Shown here one piece after another: positions 36,850 to 46,021 of a DNA stretch of 48,087 nt. Under the pieces are notes generated by a model, which saw only the letters and a program-made list of their open reading frames with translations, had not been told where the DNA came from and made no database searches. Origin of the DNA: an uncultured Nitrospiraceae bacterium. GTDB lineage: Bacteria > Nitrospirota > Thermodesulfovibrionia > Thermodesulfovibrionales > Thermodesulfovibrionaceae. Location of the stretch: assembly GCA_937139565.1 (NCBI GenBank), contig CAKZQH010000054.1, forward strand, positions 1 to 48,087. Direction: 5' to 3'. Made by a program: the position numbers and the translations under genes. Within the stretch, counting starts at the first letter, position 1; the number at the start of each line of letters is the position of its first letter.

Positions 36850-36890
36850 CCCGTCATTGCGAGGAGCGTTAGCGACGAAGCAATCTCACG
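36850..36890. repeat. Single GTCATTGCGAGGAGCG repeat unit after the helicase
   Basis: One full unit, GTCATTGCGAGGAGCGTTAG then CGACGAAGCAATCTC, with a half unit CTCATTGCGAGC just before it. It lies about 55 bases after the helicase stop and outside copy C. The rest of 36799-37064 has no gene that can be supported and stays relatively GC-rich to about 37020. Confidence 0.75.
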
Positions 36891-37064
36891 CCACACTCCC
36901 TCGAAACCCCCTCAGCCAACTCACACCCTTGCAGAGACAAAATCCATCCGCTAAATTTTCAGAGATTCACTCATTAGTATCATTCGCTTCTACAGCTCGC
37001 TCGAACCTCTATAAAACGCCAGATTATTAATGTCTGTAGTTAATCCTTATGCCTTTGTAGCTAT

Positions 37065-38225
37065 ACCCGACCTCATCAATTTGTGGCATATTTTATTTAA
37101 AAAAAATAAATATTTCAGAGACTTATATTTTCCTTTCCCACCTAAAGGTAGTCTAATGTCTTTTACGCTTCTTAAAGCCAATTTCTCTCTTACTTAGTTT
37201 ACTGATATCAAAAATCTTTACCTGTAAAACTTGCAATGAAAAGATGAATACTCTCTCAAAAAGATAGATTTACCCATGAGGGAGAGAATAAAGGCAAGAA
37301 GGGGATCTCTGAGAACATAGCGTATGCCTATTGTCACTGTGAGTCTCTCGATGAGGCGAAGCAGTCTCTGACACCCCTCACATGTCACTGCGAGGGATTC
37401 GATGTCCCGAAGCAGTCTCTATGTAAAACCTACGAAAAGGCAACGACGAGATCCCTTCGCTTCGCTCGCAATGACTCCTCCTCCACCGTCATTCCGAACG
37501 AAGTGAGGAATCTCATTTCGTCCAAGTAGCAGGAACGGCGAGATTGCTTCGTCGCTTGCGCTCCTCGCAATGACAGAAAAAGAAAAGCCTCGCAATGACA
37601 ACTTTTTGTCACTGCGAGGCCACGAAGTGGCCGTGGCAGTCTCTTTCTGTCACTGCGAGGGATTCGATGTCCCGAAGCAGTCTCTATGTAAAACCTACGA
37701 AAAGGCAACGACGAGATCCCTTCGCTTCGCTCGCAATGACTCCTCCTCCACCGTCATTCCGAACGAAGTGAGGAATCTCATTTCGTCCAAGTAGCAGGAA
37801 CGGCGAGATTGCTTCGTCGCTTGCGCTCCTCGCAATGACAGAAAAAGAAAAGCCTCGCAATGACAACTTTTTGTCACTGCGAGGCCACGAAGTGGCCGTG
37901 GCAGTCTCTTTCAGTCACTGCGAGGGGCTCAATGCCCCAAAGCAGTCTCTGATTAATGCGAGTGGTTAGGAGATCCCTTCGCTTAGCTCGCAATGACGGA
38001 AGAGTGGGGCTCGCAATGACAGAAAGGGAGAGAGGTTCTAATTGCAAGAAGAGAGCGGAAGAGAGATGATCAGATTCGCAAATGAGATAACAAGGCAGGA
38101 GGAAAATATAACAGTTAGAGGAAAATAGGATAGTTTAAAAATAGCTTAGAGGGCATTTAGACTAATCTTTAGATGATAAATCATTGATTTACAGTGGTTT
38201 TTAAGTTCCTAGTGATGAATTTGGT
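37065..38225. mobile_element. IS-derived element, copy C (largest, repeat-filled)
   Basis: About 1.16 kb. The left end ACCCGACCTCATCAAT (37065) and the reverse complement of the right end (ACCAAATTCATCAC, ending 38225) are the terminal repeats. Bases 37085-37260 align with copies A and B, including the eroded coding remnant (TTTTACGCTTCTTAAAGCC, AGTTTACTGATATCAAAAAT). The core from about 37330 to 38030 is a dense array of palindromic units containing a 265-bp tandem duplication. The last 130 bases align with copy B. Same orientation as A and B. No intact gene is present. Confidence 0.65.
37384..37913. repeat. Two tandem 265-bp copies of a palindromic-repeat block
   Basis: Bases 37384-37648 and 37649-37913 are identical by eye except for the last base. 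Each unit contains the same series: GTCACTGCGAGGGATTCG, GAAGCAGTCTCT, CTTCGCTCGCAATGAC, GTCATTCCGAACGAAGTGAG, GCTCCTCGCAATGAC and GTCACTGCGAGGCCACGAAG. A third copy starts at 37914 but diverges at once. Near-identity means a recent duplication. Open frames in both units (such as one giving identical 60-residue products) are artefacts. Confidence 0.9.
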
Positions 38226-38390
38226 AAAAATGTAAAATTGAAAAACTGCTACCCTTTTTACTAGGAGCTTATCAGTAAATGAAATTACACGGTTCCTTTT
38301 TCTATTGGGAGTCAGAGTAAAATTGTTTTCGATATACGAATTTGAAAAATTTAAAGAACTTTTACTTTATCGTTACAATAAGTTCCTTTT

Positions 38391-38420
38391 CTGTCATTGC
38401 GAAGAGAGAGATTAATCACT
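38391..38420. repeat. Degenerate half repeat unit before aspS
   Basis: CTGTCATTGCGAAGAGAGAG is a lone, worn half unit of the same family. The rest of 38226-38544 is AT-rich and holds nothing else that can be supported. Confidence 0.5.
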
Positions 38421-38544
38421 TGAAATAGTCTCCACAATATCAAAGACTGTATAGACCAATTCTTGGTTTCGCAGTAAATAAGTTGCAGCCACAATATTAA
38501 TGACTTCTATCCCTTGAAATTTCTATCAATAATCATTGTTTTGC

Positions 38545-38550
38545 TATAAT
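38545..38550 (+). promoter_or_regulatory. Possible -10 element of aspS
   Basis: TATAAT lies 37 bases before the aspS ATG with a GAGGAGG ribosome site between. No good -35 is found at normal spacing, so this is tentative. Confidence 0.4.
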
Positions 38551-38587
38551 AAAAACTTACTTAATTAATTCTTGCCGAGGAGGAAAG

Positions 38588-40372
38588 ATGTTTCGCGATA
38601 AATATTGTGGAGAAATTGGAGAAGAACATATCGGAAAAACTCTTCAGTTGAGCGGATGGGTATTTAGAAGGAGAGATCATGGCGGGCTTATTTTTATTGA
38701 TTTGCGCGATAGAACAGGTATATTTCAGGTAGTCTTTAGTCCTGACATATCTGAACCAACCCACAAACTTGCTCATAATTTAAGAAGTGAGTATGTTATT
38801 TCTGTAAAAGGAAAGGTTAAAAGAAGACCTGAAGGAACAGAAAACCCTGAAATACCAACCGGTAATGTTGAGCTTTGGGCAGAAGAGCTCTCCATATTAA
38901 GCCCATCAAAAACTCTTCCTTTTCAAATAGACGAAGCTGAACAAATTGGCGAACTCCTTAGGTTAAAACATAGATATCTCGATTTAAGAAGACCAGAAAT
39001 GCAGAAAAATTTTCTTCTACGCCATAAAGTAGCAATGTCTATTAGAAAATTTCTTGATGCTGAAGGATTTATTGAAATAGAAACACCAATACTAACAAAA
39101 TCAACGCCAGAGGGTGCTCGAGATTTTCTTGTTCCAAGCAGGCTTAATCCTGGCACTTTTTATGCCTTGCCTCAATCTCCTCAACTCTTTAAACAAATTC
39201 TCATGATATCTGGATTTGACAAATATTTTCAGATTGTGCGCTGTTTTAGAGACGAGGACTTGAGAGCAGACAGGCAGCCAGAGTTTACTCAGGTTGACAT
39301 GGAAATGTCTTTCGTAGGAATTGAAGACATAATCGGTGTGGTTGAAAAAATGATTCATAGGGTATTCAAAGAAGTTTTAGATATGGAAATTAATACCCCC
39401 TTTAAAAGGCTCTCCTATGATGAGGCAATAAATAAATACGGCACAGACAAGCCTGATTTAAGATTTGGGCTGGAGATTAAAGATGTTAGTGAACTTGTGA
39501 AACACTCTCAATTTAAAGTATTTCTTGACACTCTTCAAGGAGGTGGAGTTGTAAAAGCCATTGCTGGGAAGAGTTTTGCATCAATGACGAGAGGAGAAAT
39601 TGACAAGCTTACAGAAAAAGCTCAATCCTTTGGTGCCAAAGGGCTTGCATGGATTAGAGTGAAAGAGGATTTCGAATCTCCGATTGTAAAATTTTTCCCA
39701 AGGGAGCTACTCAAAGAGATTGCTACTGCAGTTGAAGCTGAAAATGGAGATATGATTCTGTTTGTTGCTGATACATTATCTGTGGCCAATCAAGTATTAG
39801 GAAGACTTAGGCTTGAAATTGCTGATATGGCAAAAATTGAAAGAAAGGGCTTTTCTTTTGCATGGATTTTAGATTTTCCACTTTTTGAATGGGATGAGGA
39901 TGAGAAAAGATTTGTTAGCATGCATCATCCCTTCACAAGCCCTCAAGAGGAATATCTGGAGGCTCTCCTTCAAATAGAGGCTGAAGCTTTTAAAAATCCC
40001 GATAGCCCACTCAAATACATGAAAGCAAAGGCCTATGATATTGTTTTAAATGGATATGAGATTGGTGGAGGAAGCATAAGAATTCATAGGGCAGACATTC
40101 AGGAGCAAATATTTAGAATACTTGGCTTAGCACCACAGGAGGTTCAAAAGAGATTCGGCTTTTTTGTTGAAGCTTTAAAATACGGTGCTCCACCTCATGG
40201 AGGTATAGCTCTTGGATTTGACAGACTTGTGATGCTTATTACAGGAGCAAGTTCGCTAAGAGATGTAATAGCATTTCCTAAGACACAGAAAGCTTTTTGT
40301 CCAATGAGTGAAGCACCTTCAGAGGTAGATGAAAAGCAATTAAAAGAATTGAATATAAAGCTTGATATATAG
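38588..40372 (+). CDS. aspS: Aspartyl-tRNA synthetase (bacterial type)
   Basis: This 594-residue class II synthetase charges tRNA-Asp. It has an N-terminal OB-fold anticodon domain ([20 protein letters not shown]), motif 2 in [21 protein letters not shown] (split), the bacterial GAD insertion (about 300-410) and motif 3 in [15 protein letters not shown]. Length fits the bacterial type. Whether it is discriminating or also charges tRNA-Asn cannot be told from the window; gatCAB is not present here. A strong GAGGAGGAAAG ribosome site precedes the ATG. Confidence 0.97.
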   Translation: MFRDKYCGEIGEEHIGKTLQLSGWVFRRRDHGGLIFIDLRDRTGIFQVVFSPDISEPTHKLAHNLRSEYVISVKGKVKRRPEGTENPEIPTGNVELWAEELSILSPSKTLPFQIDEAEQIGELLRLKHRYLDLRRPEMQKNFLLRHKVAMSIRKFLDAEGFIEIETPILTKSTPEGARDFLVPSRLNPGTFYALPQSPQLFKQILMISGFDKYFQIVRCFRDEDLRADRQPEFTQVDMEMSFVGIEDIIGVVEKMIHRVFKEVLDMEINTPFKRLSYDEAINKYGTDKPDLRFGLEIKDVSELVKHSQFKVFLDTLQGGGVVKAIAGKSFASMTRGEIDKLTEKAQSFGAKGLAWIRVKEDFESPIVKFFPRELLKEIATAVEAENGDMILFVADTLSVANQVLGRLRLEIADMAKIERKGFSFAWILDFPLFEWDEDEKRFVSMHHPFTSPQEEYLEALLQIEAEAFKNPDSPLKYMKAKAYDIVLNGYEIGGGSIRIHRADIQEQIFRILGLAPQEVQKRFGFFVEALKYGAPPHGGIALGFDRLVMLITGASSLRDVIAFPKTQKAFCPMSEAPSEVDEKQLKELNIKLDI

Positions 40373-40416
40373 AGTATTTAAATATTTAGCTTTGAAAGTT
40401 TATAATTTATAGAGCA

Positions 40417-40707
40417 ATGATAAAGATACATATCGATAAAGCAAAAGCAGGAATGAAGGTTGTAAAAGATATAGTCAACGATGCAGGGATGGTAATAGTT
40501 CCTGCAGGGCGAGAGTTAACTGACTCTCTAATCAATAAGCTTTCAATGATTGACATTGAGTATATTTATGTAGAAGGAGAAAAGGAGTTACCTCCCAAGG
40601 AAGAAGTTTTTAAAGAAATAGAAAATAGATTTAAAAGGATAGAAGATTCAAATACACTTTCAATAAAAATGGCGCTGATAAAACATTTAGAGGAAATGTA
40701 TAAATGA
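40417..40707 (+). CDS. Small unknown protein of the HDOD-GGDEF operon
   Basis: A 96-residue soluble protein: an N-terminal beta-rich part (AKAGMKVVKDIVNDAGMVIV, PAGRELTDSLINKL, EYIYVEGE) followed by two helices. The first 55 residues resemble the short domain that precedes HD-GYP domains in many bacterial signalling proteins, here as a free-standing protein. The stop overlaps the HDOD ATG (ATGA), so they are coupled. The start has no ribosome site but lies about ten bases after a TATAAT (40401-40406), so the message may be nearly leaderless. Function unknown. Confidence 0.75.
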   Translation: MIKIHIDKAKAGMKVVKDIVNDAGMVIVPAGRELTDSLINKLSMIDIEYIYVEGEKELPPKEEVFKEIENRFKRIEDSNTLSIKMALIKHLEEMYK

Positions 40708-41540
40708 ACTCTCAAGATGTTATTGCAAGAATTGAGAAAATAGAAAGTCTTCCTACTATTCCACCTGTTTTAAAAAAGATTTTAGTTTTGCTTGAAGACC
40801 CAGGAGTTTCTCTCCAGAAAATAACAGATTTTGTATCTTCTGATCCAACGCTTACAGCAAGAATACTTAAAATGGTAAACTCTCCTGTTTACGGCTTTCC
40901 AGGAAGAATTTCCTCTGTAAGCCATGCAATGGTGATTCTTGGATTAAATGCGGTTAAGGGGCTTCTTTTAGGAGTTTCGGTTTTTGAAATTATGCAGAAA
41001 AATATGATAGGACTTTGGGAGCATTCACTTTCTGCAGCAATTTTTGCAAGAATAATAGCCACGAAAAAAGAACTTTCCTCACCTGAGGAAATATCAATTG
41101 GTGCTCTTTTGCATGATATAGGAAAGGTAATTCTTGTTATGGCCTTCAGAGATGAATATCTTAATTTGATTGAAAAGGCAAAAACAAATGAAAAATTCTT
41201 ATTTGAAATTGAAAGAGACCACTTTGGCATTACTCACGCAGAGATTGGAGGAATTGTGGCAAAAAAATGGAATTTTCCGTTAAAGCTTGTGGAACCAATA
41301 ATGTATCACCACAGACCCCAACTTAGCGATAAATTTCAATTAGAATCTGCAATTGTTCATGTTTCAAATATTCTCTCTTTATCAAGAGGAATAGGATATT
41401 CAGGAGAAATATATGTGCCACCAATTCATCCCTCTGCTTGGAGCTTATTAAATCTATCAGAGGGAGATTATTTCCAAGTCTTTAGAGAGGCTGAAGATCC
41501 CCTTAATAGCTCAGGAGACCTTTTCGCTATTGATGAATAA
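40704..41540 (+). CDS. HDOD-domain signalling protein
   Basis: A 278-residue protein with a full HDOD domain (about residues 10-205), a relative of HD phosphohydrolases that usually lacks catalytic activity and acts in signalling. LPTIPPVLKKILVLLEDPG at the start and SLQKITDFVSSDPTLTARIL are typical; GALLHDIGKVIL keeps an HD pair, and YHHRPQ follows. The C-terminal 70 residues are less conserved. It overlaps its upstream neighbour by ATGA and its downstream GGDEF gene by a few bases, which points to a joint pathway, probably cyclic-di-GMP related. Confidence 0.9.
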   Translation: MNSQDVIARIEKIESLPTIPPVLKKILVLLEDPGVSLQKITDFVSSDPTLTARILKMVNSPVYGFPGRISSVSHAMVILGLNAVKGLLLGVSVFEIMQKNMIGLWEHSLSAAIFARIIATKKELSSPEEISIGALLHDIGKVILVMAFRDEYLNLIEKAKTNEKFLFEIERDHFGITHAEIGGIVAKKWNFPLKLVEPIMYHHRPQLSDKFQLESAIVHVSNILSLSRGIGYSGEIYVPPIHPSAWSLLNLSEGDYFQVFREAEDPLNSSGDLFAIDE

Positions 41541-42456
41541 AAATTTGATAATAATAACAACTGACCCAAATATTAAGAAACAACTTAAAAAAATTCTTTT
41601 AGTTACAGACTACAATGTCTATTATTTTTCTGATGTGAGACAGGCTCTTGAGACAATTTATAATGAAATTCCAGATCTTGTTCTAATAGAAGCTATAACT
41701 AATCCATTTATTGAAATAGGAATTATTAATAGTCTAAAAGCTGATCCAATATTTGTATCGATGAATGTAATAGCAATCGTTGACTGCCAATTTCAAACTG
41801 ATGACTGGAAAAATTTTCTCGTAGATGATTATATACGGATTAATGATTTAGAAGCTGATTTGCTGATGCGAATAAATTTAACCTTTGAGAGAATAGAGAG
41901 AGTTATAGCAACAAGTCCTCTTACGAAACTTCCTGGAAACCTTGTTATACAAAGGGAAATTCAAAGAAGACTTGACAGGGGAGACATATTTGCCCTTGCC
42001 TATGCCGACCTTGATAATTTCAAGCCCTTTAACGACAAGTATGGATTTTCACGAGGAGATGATGTAATAAAAATGCTCGGTCGCCTTATTTTAAATCTTG
42101 TTCGTTCTGACCAGCCAATAGGAAGCTTTGTAGGTCATATTGGTGGAGATGATTTTGTCTATATAATGTCTCCCGATAAGATAGAAGCAACAACTCAAAA
42201 GATAATAACCACCTTTGAAAAATTGGTTCAAAATTTCTATGACGAGGCCGATATAAGAAAAGGCTATATAGAATCGGTTAGTCGAGATGGAAAAAAGCAA
42301 ATATTTCCCTTAATGTCTGTTTCAGTTGGAATTACTTCTAATCAATTTAGATACTTCTCGCATTTTAGCGAGATGGCAGAAACTGCATCAAATATTAAAT
42401 CTTATGCAAAAAAGCAAAAAGACAGAAGATATGCAATTGACCGCAGAAAAAGTTAA
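41533..42456 (+). CDS. Degenerate receiver-GGDEF protein
   Basis: A 308-residue protein. Residues 1-120 have the receiver fold pattern, but the phospho-acceptor position holds Glu53 (PDLVLIEAI) and the acidic pair is reduced (TTDPN). The GGDEF domain (about 130-300) starts with SPLTKLPGN and has YADLDNFKPFNDKYGFSRGD as the metal/base region; the signature reads GGDDF at 204-208. No RxxD inhibitory site precedes it. It may be a weak diguanylate cyclase or a c-di-GMP/GTP sensor. A TTG at 41530 is an alternative start; the ATG at 41533 overlaps the HDOD gene end. Confidence 0.88.
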   Translation: MNKNLIIITTDPNIKKQLKKILLVTDYNVYYFSDVRQALETIYNEIPDLVLIEAITNPFIEIGIINSLKADPIFVSMNVIAIVDCQFQTDDWKNFLVDDYIRINDLEADLLMRINLTFERIERVIATSPLTKLPGNLVIQREIQRRLDRGDIFALAYADLDNFKPFNDKYGFSRGDDVIKMLGRLILNLVRSDQPIGSFVGHIGGDDFVYIMSPDKIEATTQKIITTFEKLVQNFYDEADIRKGYIESVSRDGKKQIFPLMSVSVGITSNQFRYFSHFSEMAETASNIKSYAKKQKDRRYAIDRRKS

Positions 42457-42457
42457 A

Positions 42458-42733
42458 TTACTCAAGTAATAAAAGTAATTCATTTGTTTTTTCTTCAAGT
42501 TTTTTCAATTGCTCCTTAGTAATTTCAAATTCTTTTTTAATTTCTTGAAGTTCATCGCTTATATAAAAACAGGCCAGAATGGCTGCCCTCAAAGGCGGTA
42601 TGTTTGGATTTTGCTCATAAACTTTTCTTAATTTTTCATCCACATAGGCAGCCAACTGCTGAATATATTCAGGAGATTTTTCACCTTTTATAGAGTATTT
42701 CTGCCCAAGGATGTAAACCTCAGTTCTATGCAT
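42458..42733 (-). CDS. zapA: Cell-division protein ZapA-like
   Basis: A 91-residue protein with the ZapA layout: a short beta-alpha globular head (TEVYILGQKYSIKGEKSPEY), a helix with AAYVDEKLRKV and AAILACFYISDEL, and a C-terminal coiled coil. ZapA crosslinks FtsZ protofilaments at mid-cell. It overlaps the upstream coiled-coil gene by eight bases and ends two bases from the convergent GGDEF gene, with no room for a classical terminator. Confidence 0.8.
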   Translation of the reverse strand: MHRTEVYILGQKYSIKGEKSPEYIQQLAAYVDEKLRKVYEQNPNIPPLRAAILACFYISDELQEIKKEFEITKEQLKKLEEKTNELLLLLE

Positions 42734-42932
42734 TTCCGTCTAATTCAAGTTCTTTTAGAAGCTCCTCAATTTGTCTCTTTATTGCTTCTTTCTCAGAGAG
42801 AAGATTTTCAATTTCCTGATTTTTTGATTTCAATACTTCTTCGAGGGTATTTACTTTTTTTTGTAATTCTTCCTTTTCTTGCTTAAGAATTCTAATTCTC
42901 TCAAGGGCTGATAAGATTTTTTCTTCAATCAT
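42726..42932 (-). CDS. Small coiled-coil protein (ZapB-like)
   Basis: A 68-residue protein that is almost entirely coiled coil (ILSALERIRILKQEKEEL with heptad Leu/Ile, and LLSEKEAIKRQIEELL). It starts in an ATGA overlap with the transglycosylase gene and overlaps zapA. Size, composition and the zapA neighbour suggest a ZapB-type partner that bridges ZapA or the chromosome; coiled-coil sequence alone cannot prove it. Confidence 0.7.
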   Translation of the reverse strand: MIEEKILSALERIRILKQEKEELQKKVNTLEEVLKSKNQEIENLLSEKEAIKRQIEELLKELELDGNA

Positions 42933-44836
42933 AACTTTCCTCCTCTGATTTTTATTATTTCTGAAATATGTTCAGCAGTAAGATTTCTGTTACCTCTCAA
43001 ATATTCAAAATATGAGGAAAGGACTTTCTGAACATAGTTCCTTGTCTCTGCAAAGGGTATATCCTCCATAAATTCATCTATCTCTTTGTAACTATAATTT
43101 TTCAACCACGAACTAACTGCCTTTTCTCCTGCATTATAAGCGGCAATGGCAAAAACTATGTTTCCAAACTCCTCAATAAGATTTTTTAAATAGGCACTTC
43201 CAACAAGAATATTTTTTTCCTGTTCAAAAATTTCACTATCTTTTCTGAAATATACTCCAATTCTGCTACCCTCTCTCCTTGCTGTGTCTGGCATTAACTG
43301 CATAAGTCCTAATGCTCCAGCAGGAGACTGAGCAAGTCTATCAAATCTTGATTCTTCCCTCATAATGGCAAATATAAGGTAGGCATCTAAATTAAATCTC
43401 TTTGATGCTTTCAAAACACTATCCTCATAGACTCTTGGATAAAGGAGTTCCTGATAGCTAAAGCGATTTGGAAATTTAGATATTAATCTAACCGATGTAG
43501 GATAATCCCCAAGCTCATACAACAGTCTGCTATAAATGGGTATATTCTCCATATCCCTGTTATCCTTAAGGATTGTCTTTATCTCTCTTAAAGCTTCCTC
43601 TCTAAAGCCTGCCTTAATAAGAATCTCAAGTCTTCTGTTTAATGTTATATTTTCTCGGATTTTAGAAGTCTCAGGAACTAAATTTGTCTTGCCTTTCATA
43701 TAAAGAAGATAAGAGTAAACATCTCCCTGTCTGAATTGGAACGTATATTTTTTTGTAGGGACAACTCCTTTTTTTTCATTTATCCTATCAAGCCAATAAA
43801 AGTATTTTGGTTTTCCATAGCTATCATAAAGTTCTTGTAATATTCTCCTTCCTTCTTCATATTGACCTGAGGTGTAATAATTCCATGCCATATTCCACAT
43901 AGCTTCTTCTTTAGCTTCAGGATATTTTGATACAACCATTTTAAGTATCCTTATTCCCTCATCATTTAAACCAGCTCTTCTCTTTATGTTTGCATAATTA
44001 ATAAATACATCGGCCATTCTAATATCTGAAGATTTTAAATATTCGGGGAGTTCTCTTTCAAAGGTTTCAAAATCTTTAGCTCTAAGAAGAGACCTTGCTC
44101 TCCAGTAGAAATCTCGAGAACGTTTAAAAATCTCAGCGGATTCCACATATTTTTTCTGCATAAAAAGACAATATCCGAGTGCTGAAAGAAACTCGGTATT
44201 TTGCGATCCCTTTATCCTCTGAAGGGCTTCTCTTAAATATCTCTCGGCTTTTTTGAATAGATAGGCATTGTTGAGAATTCTACCTTTTTTTAAAAGATCA
44301 TCAGCGGAAATATCATTCGCAGATAGCTCCTCTTCAGCTTTATCAGCAAAAGATGAGGGAGTGAGAAATATTTCTTTAAAAAGTCTTTTTGCTTTTTCTA
44401 ACTCCCTTTTCTCCTTAAGATAGGTTGCGTATTCGAATTTTATAGCGACTTCTTCTGGATAATCACTAACGAAAGAATCATAAATACTACCTAAACTATT
44501 TAATTTGAGCGTCTTTGCTATTTCAAGCTCTAACTTTCTGCCTTCTTTAATAACGGTTGAACGAGGATAGTTTTTCTTTAACTCTTCTATATCTCTTAAT
44601 GCTTCTTCATACTTTTGAAGGTTATTATAGGCATAAGCTCGCCAAAGAAGTATATAATCACCAATTTCTTTAAATTCAGCTAAGGACTTAGTTAAAAACT
44701 CCTCTGCTCTTACAAAGTCTCCTTTTGCGAGTGATTTTTTTCCCTCTACAAGGGTGAAATAATAAGAGCCTTGAGAGAATGTTGCTGACGGTAAAAATAT
44801 TAGCAAAATTGAAAGAAGCCCTAAAAGATATCTCAT
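42929..44836 (-). CDS. Soluble lytic murein transglycosylase with tetratricopeptide-like N-terminal part
   Basis: A 635-residue exported enzyme that cleaves peptidoglycan glycan strands to 1,6-anhydro ends. A signal peptide (1-21, ending TFSQ) is followed by helical TPR-like repeats to about residue 470 and the SLT domain. Catalytic Glu495 is in EESRFDRLAQSPAGALGLMQ, and AIAAYNAGEKAVSSWL and ETRNYVQKVL are the other SLT motifs. Length matches the Slt70 family. It is coupled to aroC upstream (ATGA) and to the coiled-coil gene downstream (ATGA). Confidence 0.93.
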   Translation of the reverse strand: MRYLLGLLSILLIFLPSATFSQGSYYFTLVEGKKSLAKGDFVRAEEFLTKSLAEFKEIGDYILLWRAYAYNNLQKYEEALRDIEELKKNYPRSTVIKEGRKLELEIAKTLKLNSLGSIYDSFVSDYPEEVAIKFEYATYLKEKRELEKAKRLFKEIFLTPSSFADKAEEELSANDISADDLLKKGRILNNAYLFKKAERYLREALQRIKGSQNTEFLSALGYCLFMQKKYVESAEIFKRSRDFYWRARSLLRAKDFETFERELPEYLKSSDIRMADVFINYANIKRRAGLNDEGIRILKMVVSKYPEAKEEAMWNMAWNYYTSGQYEEGRRILQELYDSYGKPKYFYWLDRINEKKGVVPTKKYTFQFRQGDVYSYLLYMKGKTNLVPETSKIRENITLNRRLEILIKAGFREEALREIKTILKDNRDMENIPIYSRLLYELGDYPTSVRLISKFPNRFSYQELLYPRVYEDSVLKASKRFNLDAYLIFAIMREESRFDRLAQSPAGALGLMQLMPDTARREGSRIGVYFRKDSEIFEQEKNILVGSAYLKNLIEEFGNIVFAIAAYNAGEKAVSSWLKNYSYKEIDEFMEDIPFAETRNYVQKVLSSYFEYLRGNRNLTAEHISEIIKIRGGKL

Positions 44837-46008
44837 CTTTTTTTAAGCCTCTCTTGATAAGCCTTAAAGTTATCAGAAACTTCTTCTAAGCTGTCTCCCC
44901 CGAACTTTTCAATAAAAGCCTCTGCAAGATGCCAAGCAAGAACCGCCTCTCCAATTACACTTGCAGCTGGAACTGCGCAAATGTCAGACCGCTCATAGGC
45001 TGCGGATACAGTTTCTTTAGTGAAAACATCCACTGACTTAAGGGGGCGTCTTAGGGTGGGTATTGGCTTCATGGTAGCCTTTACTATTATAGGCATTCCA
45101 TTTGACACACCACCCTCAATTCCACCCATGTGATTAGTCTTTCTTGAAAAACCCTCATTATAAATTATCTCATCCATTACTTCGGAGCCGAATTTATTTC
45201 CGAGCTCAACTCCATCGCCAATCTCAACTGCCTTTATAGCCTGAATTCCCATAAATCCTTGTGCTATTCTTCCATCAAGCTTTCTGTCCCAATGAACATA
45301 ACTACCCAAACCAACAGGAACAAAAACTGCAAAGCAGACAAAATTACCACCTACGCTATCACCTGTGTTTACGGCTTTATCAATTGCATCTATAAAATCT
45401 CCATCCAATTCAGGAAAGGGACATCTTACCTTTGAGTTTTCAGCATTCTCTGCCAAAGCTAAAAGTTCACTCTCACTTAAAAAGGCTGTTTCAACGGATA
45501 CAGATGCAGAACCAATCGAAGTTACAAAACTGCCGATTTTTATATTAAAAATACTAAGAAATCTTTTTGCAATTGCTCCAATAGCCACTCTTATAGCTGT
45601 TTCTCTTGCAGAGGACCTTTCAAGCACATTTCTTATGTCGTAGTGAAGATACTTCATAATTCCTGCTAAGTCAGCATGTCCTGGTCTTGGTCTTGTCACA
45701 GGTGGAATACTACCTTCAAAGGATGGATGAGGATTCATACCACTTTCCCAATTATGCCAGTCTTGATTTTTTATCAAAAGACCAATAGGAGAGCCTATGG
45801 TTTTACCCCATCGAATTCCTGAGATAATCTCCACTTCATCAGATTCTATTTTCATCCTTCCGCCTCTTCCGTATCCTCCCTGCCTTCTCTTGAGTTCTTT
45901 ATCAATATCTTCTTTCAAAATAGGCACTCCTGCTGGAAGACCTTCGATTATGCCAATAAGTCCTTTTCCATGAGATTCTCCTGCTGTAAGGAATCTAAGC
46001 ATAGGCAT
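44833..46008 (-). CDS. aroC: Chorismate synthase
   Basis: This 391-residue enzyme converts 5-enolpyruvylshikimate 3-phosphate to chorismate with reduced FMN, the last common step of aromatic synthesis. Signatures are LRFLTAGESHGKGLIGIIEG at the start, RPRPGHADLAGIMKY, ERSSARETAIRVAIGAIAK and GGIEGGVSNGMPIIV. Its stop overlaps the lytic transglycosylase ATG. The neighbouring flavin-binding protein upstream could in principle supply reduced flavin; that link is only positional. Confidence 0.97.
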   Translation of the reverse strand: MPMLRFLTAGESHGKGLIGIIEGLPAGVPILKEDIDKELKRRQGGYGRGGRMKIESDEVEIISGIRWGKTIGSPIGLLIKNQDWHNWESGMNPHPSFEGSIPPVTRPRPGHADLAGIMKYLHYDIRNVLERSSARETAIRVAIGAIAKRFLSIFNIKIGSFVTSIGSASVSVETAFLSESELLALAENAENSKVRCPFPELDGDFIDAIDKAVNTGDSVGGNFVCFAVFVPVGLGSYVHWDRKLDGRIAQGFMGIQAIKAVEIGDGVELGNKFGSEVMDEIIYNEGFSRKTNHMGGIEGGVSNGMPIIVKATMKPIPTLRRPLKSVDVFTKETVSAAYERSDICAVPAASVIGEAVLAWHLAEAFIEKFGGDSLEEVSDNFKAYQERLKKR

Positions 46009-46021
46009 ATTTTAAAAAATA

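Noticed and set aside
37419-37877. Several 60-90 residue open frames with texts such as VIARSASDEAIS in the repeat arrays (also near 4808-5234 and 47837-48046)
   Set aside because: They are translations of the GTCATTGCGAGG palindromic repeats, occur in many copies on both strands and have no ribosome sites.
37330-38030. Possible CRISPR array
   Set aside because: Units occur in both orientations, vary in length, lack regular unique spacers, and no cas gene is near.
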